This document shows, one piece after another, positions 8,266-17,203 of a stretch of 64,000 nt of DNA. Position 1 is the stretch's first letter; each line of letters begins with the position of its first letter. The notes under the pieces were generated by a model. That model did not search any database, was not told where the DNA came from, and worked only from the letters and a program-made list of their open reading frames with translations. Origin of the DNA: Ancylomarina sp. 16SWW S1-10-2. GTDB lineage: Bacteria > Bacteroidota > Bacteroidia > Bacteroidales > Marinifilaceae. Made by a program: the position numbers and the translations under genes. Location of the stretch: positions 159,266 to 223,265 of the forward strand of contig NZ_SADB01000010.1 of assembly GCF_009669305.1 (NCBI RefSeq), read 5' to 3'.

Positions 8266-9600
8266 ATGTTTGAAAATCTTAATGAAAGACTTGAGCGGTC
8301 CTTTCAAATATTGAAAGGTCAAGGAAAGATCACAGAAATAAATATAGCTGAAACGTTAAAGGATGTTCGTCGTGCTTTACTTGATGCCGATGTCAATTTT
8401 AAAATCGCTAAGTCGTTTACTAATACAGTAAAAGAAAAAGCATTAGGACAAAATGTACTGACTTCATTGAAGCCAAATCAATTAATGGTGAAAATAGTTC
8501 ACGATGAGTTGGCTGAATTGATGGGAAATGAGTTTGTTGATATTGAGACAAAAGGAAATCCTGCTGTTATTCTTATTGCTGGTCTTCAAGGTTCTGGTAA
8601 AACAACATTTTCAGGGAAGTTAGCTCTTTTACTTAAGACAAAGCGTTCTATGAATCCTTTGTTGGTTGCGGGTGATGTTTATCGTCCTGCTGCAATAGAT
8701 CAGTTGCATGTTTTAGGTGAGCAAATTGGTGTTCCTGTTTATTCCGATAAGGATAATAAAAACCCAGTTAAAATTGCCGAAGCTGCAATTAAAGAAGCAA
8801 AAGCTAAAGGAAATGATATCATTATTGTTGATACAGCAGGTCGTTTGGCTGTTGATGAAACAATGATGAAGGAGATTGAAGCTGTTAAAAAAGCGATCAA
8901 TCCTTCTGAAATTTTGTTTGTAGTCGATTCAATGACAGGTCAAGATGCCGTAAATACAGCTAAAGAGTTTAATGATAGATTAGACTTTGACGGTGTTGTA
9001 TTAACAAAACTTGATGGTGATACGCGTGGTGGTGCTGCTTTATCTATTCGTACAGTTGTAAATAAACCAATTAAGTTTGTTGGTACGGGTGAAAAAATGG
9101 AAGCGCTTGATGTTTTCCATCCATCACGTATGGCTGATCGTATTTTGGGTATGGGAGATATTGTTTCACTTGTTGAGCGTGCACAGGAGCAGTTCGATGC
9201 CGATGAAGCTCGTAGTTTACAAAAGAAGATTGCTAAAAATCAATTCAACTTTAATGATTTCCTTTCTCAGATTTCTCAAATCAAGAAAATGGGTAATCTT
9301 AAAGATTTAGCATCTATGATTCCTGGTGTGGGTAAAGCACTTAAAAATGTTGATATCGATGATGATGCCTTTAAGGGTATCGAAGCTATTATATATTCAA
9401 TGACTCCATTGGAACGTGAAAATCCAACTTTATTGAACGGATCTCGACGAAAACGTATTGCCGATGGTAGCGGATCAAATATTCAGGATGTGAATCGTTT
9501 GATTAAACAATTCGATGAAACTCGAAAATTGATGAAGATGATGTCCAAAGGTGGAAAAATGTCCCGAATGATGGGTAAACTTCCGATGGGAAAGCGATAG
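8266..9600 (+). CDS. ffh: Signal recognition particle protein Ffh
   Basis: SRP GTPase that binds 4.5S RNA and signal sequences of membrane and secreted proteins as they leave the ribosome and delivers them to FtsY. The 444-residue protein has the N domain, then the G domain with GLQGSGKTT (G1), VDTAGRL (G3), TKLDGDTRGG (G4) and GTGEK (G5). The C-terminal M domain is methionine rich and contains the RNA-binding GSRRKRIADGSG stretch. A perfect -7 box TATTTTTG lies at 8230-8237, about 30 nt before the start. Confidence 0.97.
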   Translation: MFENLNERLERSFQILKGQGKITEINIAETLKDVRRALLDADVNFKIAKSFTNTVKEKALGQNVLTSLKPNQLMVKIVHDELAELMGNEFVDIETKGNPAVILIAGLQGSGKTTFSGKLALLLKTKRSMNPLLVAGDVYRPAAIDQLHVLGEQIGVPVYSDKDNKNPVKIAEAAIKEAKAKGNDIIIVDTAGRLAVDETMMKEIEAVKKAINPSEILFVVDSMTGQDAVNTAKEFNDRLDFDGVVLTKLDGDTRGGAALSIRTVVNKPIKFVGTGEKMEALDVFHPSRMADRILGMGDIVSLVERAQEQFDADEARSLQKKIAKNQFNFNDFLSQISQIKKMGNLKDLASMIPGVGKALKNVDIDDDAFKGIEAIIYSMTPLERENPTLLNGSRRKRIADGSGSNIQDVNRLIKQFDETRKLMKMMSKGGKMSRMMGKLPMGKR

Positions 9601-9611
9601 ACAAAATATAA

Positions 9612-9644
9612 AAATGCTTGGCCTTTAGGTCAGGCATTTTTTAT
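9612..9644 (+). terminator. Intrinsic terminator of ffh
   Basis: A 12-bp stem with two G-U pairs (AAATGCTTGGCC with GGTCAGGCATTT) is followed by a T-rich tail, 11 bp after the ffh stop codon. Confidence 0.9.
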
Positions 9645-9713
9645 TATTTAATAATAATGATTTGTGGCCAGTAAATAGGTTGCATTAAATTTATCACAGA
9701 TACATAACTAGTC

Positions 9714-10595
9714 ATGCAATTAATCGATGGAAAAAAAATTTCGGCTGAAGTAAAGCAAGAGATTGCAGCTGAAGTAGTAGAGCTTATTAAAAAAGGTGGT
9801 AAAAAGCCACACCTAGCGGCTATTATTGTTGGACACGATGGTGCCAGCGAAACTTATGTGGCTGCTAAAGTTAAAGCCTGTCATCAAGTTGGCTTTGATT
9901 CTTCTGAGTTTAGGTTTGAAGACACAATCACTGAAGATGAGTTGTTGGCTGAGATTAAAAAAGTGAATCAAGATGATTCAGTTGACGGTTTAATTGTTCA
10001 ATTACCTTTGCCAAAGCATATTTCGGAATCTAAAGTGATTGAAACAATTTGTCCTGAAAAAGATGTTGATGGATTTCATCCTATGAATGTTGGTAAAATG
10101 GTTGCAACACTTCCTACATACTTACCAGCTACACCAGCAGGAATTGTTGAGTTATTGAAACGATATAAAATTGAAACTTCTGGTAAAAACTGTGTTGTTC
10201 TTGGTCGAAGTAATATTGTTGGTACGCCAATGAGTATTCTTATGTCACGTAAGGCTACGCATGGAGATTGTACCGTAACACTTTGTCATAGTCGTACAAA
10301 GAATATACCTGAAATTACTCGTGAAGCAGATATTGTAATTGTTGCATTAGGCATGCCTGAATTTTTAACTAAAGATATGGTTAAAGAGGGTGCTACAGTA
10401 ATTGATGTGGGAATTCATAGAATCAAATCTGATAAAACAAAATCAGGATGGAAACTTATTGGCGACGTTAAATTCGATGAGGTTGCTCCTAAGTGTTCAT
10501 TTATAACACCTGTTCCGGGTGGGGTTGGTCCTATGACAATTGTGTCATTACTTCAAAATACATTACTAGCGTCTAAAAAAGAGATCTATTCGTAG
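9714..10595 (+). CDS. folD: Bifunctional methylenetetrahydrofolate dehydrogenase / methenyl cyclohydrolase
   Basis: Interconverts 5,10-methylene-, 5,10-methenyl- and 10-formyl-tetrahydrofolate with NADP. The 293-residue length is normal. The substrate site includes YVAAKVKAC with the catalytic lysine, the signature [11 protein letters not shown], and DVDGFHP. The dinucleotide fold carries [11 protein letters not shown], and the C-terminus holds the conserved [10 protein letters not shown]. It is monocistronic, between the ffh terminator and its own terminator. Confidence 0.96.
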   Translation: MQLIDGKKISAEVKQEIAAEVVELIKKGGKKPHLAAIIVGHDGASETYVAAKVKACHQVGFDSSEFRFEDTITEDELLAEIKKVNQDDSVDGLIVQLPLPKHISESKVIETICPEKDVDGFHPMNVGKMVATLPTYLPATPAGIVELLKRYKIETSGKNCVVLGRSNIVGTPMSILMSRKATHGDCTVTLCHSRTKNIPEITREADIVIVALGMPEFLTKDMVKEGATVIDVGIHRIKSDKTKSGWKLIGDVKFDEVAPKCSFITPVPGGVGPMTIVSLLQNTLLASKKEIYS

Positions 10596-10617
10596 TAACT
10601 AGTTCCATATAATATAT

Positions 10618-10655
10618 AAGGGATGATTCTTAATTGAATCATCCCTTTTTTTTTA
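10618..10655 (+). terminator. Intrinsic terminator of folD
   Basis: A perfect 12-bp stem (AAGGGATGATTC with its complement, 6-nt loop) is followed by a run of nine T, 23 bp after the stop codon. Confidence 0.95.
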
Positions 10656-11150
10656 CAAACTCAATGTACATATCTTAAATGGAACGGTGAAAAAAGAAAC
10701 GCTTAAAGAGTCGAAAGATTGTTTTTTTGAACCTGTAAAAGGGTCTCGTTGTTGTTCTTATATATAGTGTAATTTGATATAGAGATGTAGTTAATGATGT
10801 CTAAACCTAATTTTTAATTTCTGATATTTTATCGAACATCTCTATAATTAGTTTTTTTTTGTGTTCAGTTGTGTTTTTTTTAAGGTTTCGAGGGTTTTAA
10901 AAGTGTTTTTTTTGGACTGTTATGGTCCTTTTTTTAGGGTTGTTGTATTTTTTTATTTTTTTTTAAAAATAAAAATAGATGTGTGAATGTCATTTTTATG
11001 TTCTAATCAGCCTGCATCTTTTGTTTTCTTATGCAAGTTTTTAGTATCTGATTGTTAGGCGTTTATAATTTTTCAGCAAACGATTGTGTTTTTTATAACA
11101 AAATGTTATTTATCCTTTATTATGTTATAATTTATTACCGCAATCATACG
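10656..11150. other. AT-rich, T-tract-laden spacer before the SusC operon
   Basis: No ORF of note. From 10850 to 10975 the plus strand is unusually rich in T-runs of 6 to 9, and a short GGAC/GTCC hairpin followed by T7 occurs near 10913-10936. This could be the end of a small RNA or simply a low-complexity spacer. I see no promoter strong enough to decide. Confidence 0.4.
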
Positions 11151-11210
11151 TGTTAAGGTATGTTAAGGCTTTGTTAATGATTGTTAAATCCATTTAATGT
11201 GGTACATTTA
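11151..11210 (+). promoter_or_regulatory. Four phased TGTTAA repeats overlapping the SusC operon promoter
   Basis: TGTTAA occurs at 11151, 11161, 11172 and 11182, spacings of 10, 11 and 10 bp, which places all copies on one face of the helix. The last copy overlaps TTG (11181-11183), which lies 19 nt before TACATTTA (11203-11210), a one-mismatch -7 box. The layout resembles a tandem direct-repeat operator of the kind used by OmpR/PhoB-family regulators; no such regulator is encoded nearby. Confidence 0.5.
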
Positions 11211-11275
11211 TGACTGACTAATACAATTTTAGACCATTTGCATTTTTATTTACTACTAACTAAAAAGAATTTTTT

Positions 11276-14200
11276 ATGAAAAAATTAATTGGACTATTTG
11301 CTTTTCTACTTCTAGTAGGGACTCAAATAGTAACTGCGCAAAGCAAGGAAATTTCCGGTGCTGTAACTAGTGCCGATGACGGGCTAGGAATGCCTGGAGT
11401 ATCTGTTGTTATAAAAGGTACCACTGTTGGTGCTAGTACAGATATGGATGGAAGATATAGTATTGAAGCTTCGGCAAGTGATGTGCTTGTTTATAGCTTT
11501 GTGGGGATGATTTCCCAAAATGTAACGATTGGTTCGCAAACTGTTATTAATGTAGTACTTGAAACTGAATCTATTGATATGGATGAAGTTGTTGTTACTG
11601 CCTTGGGTATAACTAGAGATAAAAAATCTTTAGGTTATGCTGTAACGGAAGTTGGCGGAGAATCAATAAGTGAAGGTAAAGAATCTAATATCATTAATTC
11701 ATTATCGGGTAAAGTAGCTGGTGTAAGTATTCGTCAAGCTAACACAATGGGAGGATCTGCGAATATTATAATTCGTGGTTCAACTTCAATATCGGGGAAT
11801 AATCAAGCTCTTTTTGTGGTTGATGGTGTACCTATGGATAATTCCAATACGAATACTGCTGACCAGTCAAGTGGTTGGGGTGGTTATGACTATGGTAATG
11901 CTGCTTCTGATATAAACCCTGATGATGTAGAGTCTGTTTCTATTTTGAAAGGTGCTGCTGCATCTGCTCTTTATGGATCTAGAGCTGCTAATGGTGTTGT
12001 TTTGATTACAACTAAAAAAGGGAAAAAGAGAAAAGGTATAGGTGTCTCTATTAATTCGGGTGTTACATTTAGTACTATAAATAGAGAAACGATGCCTGAG
12101 TACCAATATGAGTATGGTGCAGGTTATTCACAAGACTGGACTTTTGCAGGTAGTAATGGATTGAATGGTGAAACCGTTGTTAATGTAAATGATGATGCTT
12201 CTTGGGGGCCAGCTTTCGACCCTAATATGAACGTTGTACATTGGGATGCTCTTGACCCTACTGCTGATAATTATGGTGAAACAAGACCATGGGTTGCTCC
12301 GAATTCTAAAGTTTACGATTTTTTCGAGACAGGTGTGAAATTGACAAATAGTATTGCTTTAACAGGTGGAGACGAATTTGGAAGTTTTAGATTATCTTAT
12401 ACAAATTCTGATGAGAGTGGCATACTTCCTAACTCTTCGATCAAGAAGAATAGTATGTCTATTAAAGCTGATTATAAATTATCGGAAAAATTAACAGCAA
12501 CTGCTAGTGCTAATTATGTGAATACAAAAGGTAAAGGTCGTTTTGGAACTGGTTATGATGATAATAACCCGATGCAAGGTCTTGCTCAGTGGTTTGAAAC
12601 GAATCTTGATTTTGGTAGATTAAAGGATACTTATGAAACTGCCGATGGAGGACAGTTAACATGGAATGCTTCTAGTCCTACTGATATTTCGCCAGCATAT
12701 ACTAATAATCCTTATTGGGTTCGTTATAAGAATTATGAGGATGATGAAAGAAATAGATTGTTTGGGCATGTTGCTTTAGATTATAAGTTGAATGATATGT
12801 TTTCTATAACTTATAGAACATCTATTGATTTTTATCAAGAAAGACAAAATGAAAGAATTGCCGAAGGATCCAATGCGCAATCTTATTTTTCTACTTATGA
12901 TAGAACTTTTTCTGAGTGGAATAGTGATCTGATGTTGAAATTTAATAAAACGGTAAATGATTTTAGTTTAAGTGCTTTATTAGGTGTTAATTATTTAGAT
13001 AGAAATATTCAATCTATTTTCGGTGAAACTTCTGGAGGTTTAATAGTACCAGGTTTATATACCGTTTCTAATAGTACTGTAGCTGTATCTCCAGTAGAAA
13101 GCCTTAGCGAGAAGAATACTAAATCTGGTTATGGAAGTTTTTCAGTAGGGTATCAGAATTTTGCTTATTTAGAGGCATCTTTTAGAGTTGATCAATCATC
13201 GACTTTACCAACTGATAATAATACTTATTTTTATCCTGCTGTTTCTGGTAGTTTAATTCTATCAGAATTGGATTTTATGAAAGATTTATCTTTCCTTTCT
13301 TTTGCTAAGCTTAGAGGTAATTATGCTGAAGTAGGTAATGATACCAATCCATATAATATTAGTTCTGCTTATTATCAGTATACAAACTGGGGAGATAAAG
13401 CAAATTTCTCTGTTAGCAGTACTTTGAAAAATCCTGATTTAAAATCAGAAAGAACAGAGAGTGTTGAGCTTGGTTTAGAAGCCAAATTCTTAGATAATCG
13501 ATTTGGTTTTGATTTTGCAGTATATCAATCAAAGTCTTACGATCAAATTATGGCTGTTAATGTTTCAAAAGGTAGTGGGTACACAAGTGCTTATGTAAAT
13601 TCTGGCGAGATTGAAAATAAAGGGATTGAATTAGGTCTTAATGCTCATATCATTAAAACAAGTGATTTTAATTGGGATATGAACGTTAATTGGGCTCAGA
13701 ACAAAAATGAGGTTATCAGTCTATACGATGGTGTTACTAATATTCCAATAACTTCAGCTTGGGATGTTACTTTGAATGCAACAGTTGGTGAAGCTTATGG
13801 CGTTCTTAAAGGAACCGATTTTAATTACGTAGATGGTAAAAAAGTTGTTGATGCTTCTACTGGTTATTATACAAAAACTGCCGATGATGATAAGGTAATT
13901 GGAAACATCCAAGCTGATTGGACTGGTGGTATTACGAATACATTCTCTTATAAAGGGATTAGTCTTCGTACTCTTATTGATATTCAACAAGGTGGTGATA
14001 TTTATTCAGTAGACCGTAAATATGGTTTAGCTACAGGTTTATATAAAGAAACTGCTGGATTAAACTCAAAAGGAAATCCTAAGCGTGATGCTGTGTCAGA
14101 TGGTGGAGGTATTTTACATGCTAATGCTGTTTATGCTGATGGAACTCAAAATACAACTTTTGCAAGTGCAAGTGGTTGGGGTGGAGACCAATATTATGGT

Positions 14201-14473
14201 CGAACACCAACTGCTAGATACATCTATGATGCTTCGTATGTTAAGTTGAGAGAAGTTACATTGTCGTATACGCTTCCTAAAAGTATTTTGAGTAAAACAT
14301 TCTTAAATAAAGCTGTAATTTCTGCAGTTGGACGTAATCTTTGGATTATACATAAGAATACACCTGGTTTCGATCCTGAAACTGGTCTGAGTTCTGGTAA
14401 TAAGCAAGGTATTGCTAATGCATCTTACCCAACAACTAGAACATATGGTTTTAATGTTAGTTTAGGATTTTAA
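11276..14473 (+). CDS. SusC/RagA-family TonB-dependent outer-membrane transporter
   Basis: Outer-membrane barrel that imports oligomeric nutrients with its SusD partner, powered by TonB. The 1065 residues comprise a signal peptide cleaved after about residue 21 (VGTQIVTAQS), a carboxypeptidase-regulatory-like N-terminal extension (about 24-110), a TonB box region (EVVVTALG), a plug domain containing the SusC signature SALYGSRAANGVVLITTKKG, and a 22-strand-type barrel ending in the terminal-Phe motif VSLGF. It is the first gene of a three-gene operon, 18 bp before susD. The substrate cannot be told: no glycoside hydrolase, peptidase or anti-sigma pair adjoins it. Confidence 0.93.
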   Translation: MKKLIGLFAFLLLVGTQIVTAQSKEISGAVTSADDGLGMPGVSVVIKGTTVGASTDMDGRYSIEASASDVLVYSFVGMISQNVTIGSQTVINVVLETESIDMDEVVVTALGITRDKKSLGYAVTEVGGESISEGKESNIINSLSGKVAGVSIRQANTMGGSANIIIRGSTSISGNNQALFVVDGVPMDNSNTNTADQSSGWGGYDYGNAASDINPDDVESVSILKGAAASALYGSRAANGVVLITTKKGKKRKGIGVSINSGVTFSTINRETMPEYQYEYGAGYSQDWTFAGSNGLNGETVVNVNDDASWGPAFDPNMNVVHWDALDPTADNYGETRPWVAPNSKVYDFFETGVKLTNSIALTGGDEFGSFRLSYTNSDESGILPNSSIKKNSMSIKADYKLSEKLTATASANYVNTKGKGRFGTGYDDNNPMQGLAQWFETNLDFGRLKDTYETADGGQLTWNASSPTDISPAYTNNPYWVRYKNYEDDERNRLFGHVALDYKLNDMFSITYRTSIDFYQERQNERIAEGSNAQSYFSTYDRTFSEWNSDLMLKFNKTVNDFSLSALLGVNYLDRNIQSIFGETSGGLIVPGLYTVSNSTVAVSPVESLSEKNTKSGYGSFSVGYQNFAYLEASFRVDQSSTLPTDNNTYFYPAVSGSLILSELDFMKDLSFLSFAKLRGNYAEVGNDTNPYNISSAYYQYTNWGDKANFSVSSTLKNPDLKSERTESVELGLEAKFLDNRFGFDFAVYQSKSYDQIMAVNVSKGSGYTSAYVNSGEIENKGIELGLNAHIIKTSDFNWDMNVNWAQNKNEVISLYDGVTNIPITSAWDVTLNATVGEAYGVLKGTDFNYVDGKKVVDASTGYYTKTADDDKVIGNIQADWTGGITNTFSYKGISLRTLIDIQQGGDIYSVDRKYGLATGLYKETAGLNSKGNPKRDAVSDGGGILHANAVYADGTQNTTFASASGWGGDQYYGRTPTARYIYDASYVKLREVTLSYTLPKSILSKTFLNKAVISAVGRNLWIIHKNTPGFDPETGLSSGNKQGIANASYPTTRTYGFNVSLGF

Positions 14474-14491
14474 TATTAAAGAAAGAAAAAG

Positions 14492-15934
14492 ATGAAAAAA
14501 ATAATATATTTATTACTAGGGATTGTTTCTACGGTGGGAATTGTTTCTTGCGAATTGGAAGATAATATAGATTCGAAGAGTGCAAGTGAAGTTCCTGTAG
14601 AAACCTTATTTACAAATGCAGAAATTGCTTTTGTAGATCAGTATAACAGCATGAACGTTAATTTTAATATATCGCGAATGTTAGCTCAGTATTGGTCTGA
14701 TGTGACTTATACTGATGGATCTCGTTACGATTTTCAAGATCGTGGTATTCCAGATACTTTTTGGGCAGAATTCTATAGAGACGTTTTAATGGATCTAGAA
14801 GATGCTAAAGCTGTAATAGAAGCAGAGGAATATACTGGAGCTTTAGCTGATCAAGCTACAAATCAAATAGCTATTATTGAAATTTTAGAGGTTTATACCT
14901 ATTCTGTTTTAACGGAAACATTTGGTAATGTACCTTATACTGAGGCTAATATGGGTGCTGCTGATTTTACTCCAGCATACGATGATGCAGCAACTGTTTA
15001 TGCTGATTTATTTACAAGACTAGATGCTGCAATAGCTGATTTAAATGCCGATAACAGTTCATTTGGTGATACAGACTTATTATTTGATGGAGATATTACA
15101 AAATGGAAAACTTTTGCAAATTCTTTAAAGCTAAGAATGGCTATGCGTATGGCTGATGTTCCAAGCTTTGGTTCTGAAACTAAAGTTTTAGAGGCTGTAG
15201 CTGCAGGCGTATTTGATACTAATTTAGATGGTGCCTTTTTCGAATATATTGGTACTGATCCTTATGTGAGTACTATTTATGATGGATTTACAATTGATGG
15301 GCGAAATGATTATTGTCCTTCAAATACTTTAATAGATATGATGAATGATCTTAATGATCCTCGTCTTCCATTATGGTTTACTACTGTAAATGGTGAATAT
15401 AAGGGAATCGAATTCGGTTTAGTGGATGGTGTTCCTTATTCTAATTATTCTCATTTCAGTGATCCTTTTTTCGAACCAACATTTGAAGCTGTTCTTTCTG
15501 ATTATTCAGAAATGGAATTCTTTTTAGCTGAAGCTGTTGAAAGAGGTTGGGCTGTTAGTGGAACTGCTGAGTCTCATTATAATAATGGTATTACAGCAAG
15601 TATTCTATATTATGGTGGAACGCAAGCTGAAGCTGATGCTTATTTAGCTCAGTCTTCTGTTGCTTATGCAACTGCAACAGGAACATGGAAAGAAAAGATT
15701 GGTACTCAAAAATGGTTAGCTATGTATAACCGTGGTCTTGAAGGCTGGTCTGAGTGGAGAAGACTTGATTACCCAATTTTAAATTTCCCTGTAGGAATGA
15801 CTTATGCTGATATTCCTACTCGTTTCCCTTATCCTTATACTGAAAATGATATGAACGAGGATAATTATGATGCTGCTGCTGCTGCTATAGGTGGTGACTC
15901 AGCAACAACTAAACTTTGGTGGGATAAAAACTAA
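14492..15934 (+). CDS. SusD/RagB-family surface lipoprotein
   Basis: Substrate-capturing lipoprotein that forms the lid over the SusC barrel. The 480-residue precursor has a lipoprotein signal (VSTVGIVSCELE, lipid on Cys20) and typical SusD-like helical repeat segments; the C-terminal part includes KEKIGTQKWLAMYNRG and EGWSEWRRLDYP, close to the usual SusD IWNEKRREL-type endings. This form resembles the SusD-like_2 subgroup often paired with peptide or mixed-polymer transporters; that reading is inference. It lies between susC and a small lipoprotein gene in one transcription unit. Confidence 0.9.
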   Translation: MKKIIYLLLGIVSTVGIVSCELEDNIDSKSASEVPVETLFTNAEIAFVDQYNSMNVNFNISRMLAQYWSDVTYTDGSRYDFQDRGIPDTFWAEFYRDVLMDLEDAKAVIEAEEYTGALADQATNQIAIIEILEVYTYSVLTETFGNVPYTEANMGAADFTPAYDDAATVYADLFTRLDAAIADLNADNSSFGDTDLLFDGDITKWKTFANSLKLRMAMRMADVPSFGSETKVLEAVAAGVFDTNLDGAFFEYIGTDPYVSTIYDGFTIDGRNDYCPSNTLIDMMNDLNDPRLPLWFTTVNGEYKGIEFGLVDGVPYSNYSHFSDPFFEPTFEAVLSDYSEMEFFLAEAVERGWAVSGTAESHYNNGITASILYYGGTQAEADAYLAQSSVAYATATGTWKEKIGTQKWLAMYNRGLEGWSEWRRLDYPILNFPVGMTYADIPTRFPYPYTENDMNEDNYDAAAAAIGGDSATTKLWWDKN

Positions 15935-15941
15935 TTAAATT

Positions 15942-17093
15942 ATGAAAATTATGAAAAAAGATTTTTTAAAATATATTTTAGTAATGTTTCTGGCAGTATC
16001 GTTTGCTTCGTGTGAGGATGATGATGATAAGGAAATTTACTATGATTCGGCAGTGCTTAGCTTATCAGAAACTGAATTTACCATTTTAGATTCTGAGCTT
16101 GCAACCGAAATTGATTTTATGAGTACTACTAAAACGGTAACTAATGTTTCTATTGAAGTCGATGGAAATGAAATTTCTTCAGGAACAGCAACAGGAAATA
16201 AGTATTCTTTTACTCTAGATCGTTCTAATTTTGGTGTCGCAGGTGATACTTTAGATGGTAGTTTTAGAGCTTATGTGTATGCAACAGTTGATGGGAAAGT
16301 AAAAGAAATGTACACTACTTTTGAAATGGTACCTGCTACTTCTCTTCGTATTCCATTTGTAGAAGATGTTGATGAAGATGGTGAGGGTATTGAAGTTGAT
16401 GAACCAATTTATGAGTTATCTGATGTTGTGAAAAACTTTACTTACAAGGTTTCACCTAAAACAGCGACAGATATTGCTGTTACTGCTTCTCTTAAATTAA
16501 ATAGCGAAGAGTATACTGAGCTTTGGACTAAAGATTATGATTCTGAAGACTTAGATTGGTCTTTTATGGGATCTGACTATACTAAAGGAGATACATTAAA
16601 TCTAATGTTGATTGCTAAAGTTGGTACTTTTGTTGATACTGTAACGAGTTCAATTATCGTTAGTGAGTATTTATTAGGAGCAACAAGTTCTATTCAAGTA
16701 GACGTTGATATGCCAGGGTATGATTTAGTAGGTGATTCTGTTATTGATATAGCAGAAACGGCTTGTAATATCAAGTTTACTCACGATTATGCTAATCTTG
16801 AACAAGGTATCACAGGATTAAATTCTACATCTTTTGTGCTTGTTGATGCGGCAGATGAAGATTTGATGGCTGCGACTAACCTTCCATTACTTAAGTCTGC
16901 TTTTGATGCAGGTACAGCAGTTATGGTGCTTGATAACGTTGTTGCTGATGAGAAATATATCGTTAAGTATACAAAAGGTGCTGATATTTATTATGGAATT
17001 ATTGTTATCACAGAAACGAATCAAGTTCGTGATGGTGATATGGATTTTGTAATGATGGATTATGCATTGGAAATGTATGACGAACAGCAGTAA
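15942..17093 (+). CDS. Surface lipoprotein of the SusCD operon, function unknown
   Basis: A 383-residue protein with a lipoprotein signal (MFLAVSFASCEDDDD; lipid on Cys24). The Asp run after the cysteine resembles the acidic signal used for surface export of lipoproteins in Bacteroidota. The rest looks like two or three beta-sandwich domains (about 35-130, 150-240, 245-383) without catalytic motifs. Being eight bases behind susD, it may be the accessory binding protein occupying the SusE/SusF position. Two ATG starts exist (15942 and 15951); the second gives the more usual MKKDF beginning. Confidence 0.75.
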   Translation: MKIMKKDFLKYILVMFLAVSFASCEDDDDKEIYYDSAVLSLSETEFTILDSELATEIDFMSTTKTVTNVSIEVDGNEISSGTATGNKYSFTLDRSNFGVAGDTLDGSFRAYVYATVDGKVKEMYTTFEMVPATSLRIPFVEDVDEDGEGIEVDEPIYELSDVVKNFTYKVSPKTATDIAVTASLKLNSEEYTELWTKDYDSEDLDWSFMGSDYTKGDTLNLMLIAKVGTFVDTVTSSIIVSEYLLGATSSIQVDVDMPGYDLVGDSVIDIAETACNIKFTHDYANLEQGITGLNSTSFVLVDAADEDLMAATNLPLLKSAFDAGTAVMVLDNVVADEKYIVKYTKGADIYYGIIVITETNQVRDGDMDFVMMDYALEMYDEQQ

Positions 17094-17108
17094 GCTTTAT
17101 TATTATAT

Positions 17109-17141
17109 AAAAGAGTTGATCTTCGGATCAACTCTTTTTTT
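17109..17141 (+). terminator. Intrinsic terminator of the SusCD operon, UUCG tetraloop
   Basis: A 13-bp perfect stem closed by a C(TTCG)G tetraloop and followed by T7, just after the lipoprotein stop codon. Confidence 0.96.
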
Positions 17142-17148
17142 ATGCAAC

Positions 17149-17180
17149 AAAACCCAACTCCTAAGTAGAAGTTGGGTTTG
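17149..17180 (-). terminator. Intrinsic terminator of the convergent dbpA-type gene
   Basis: A 10-bp stem (AAACCCAACT with AGTTGGGTTT) is followed on the minus strand by TTTTGTTG. It lies 24 bp after the helicase stop codon and next to the opposing SusCD terminator. Confidence 0.8.
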
Positions 17181-17203
17181 TTATTTTTGAAGAGTGTAGA
17201 AGT

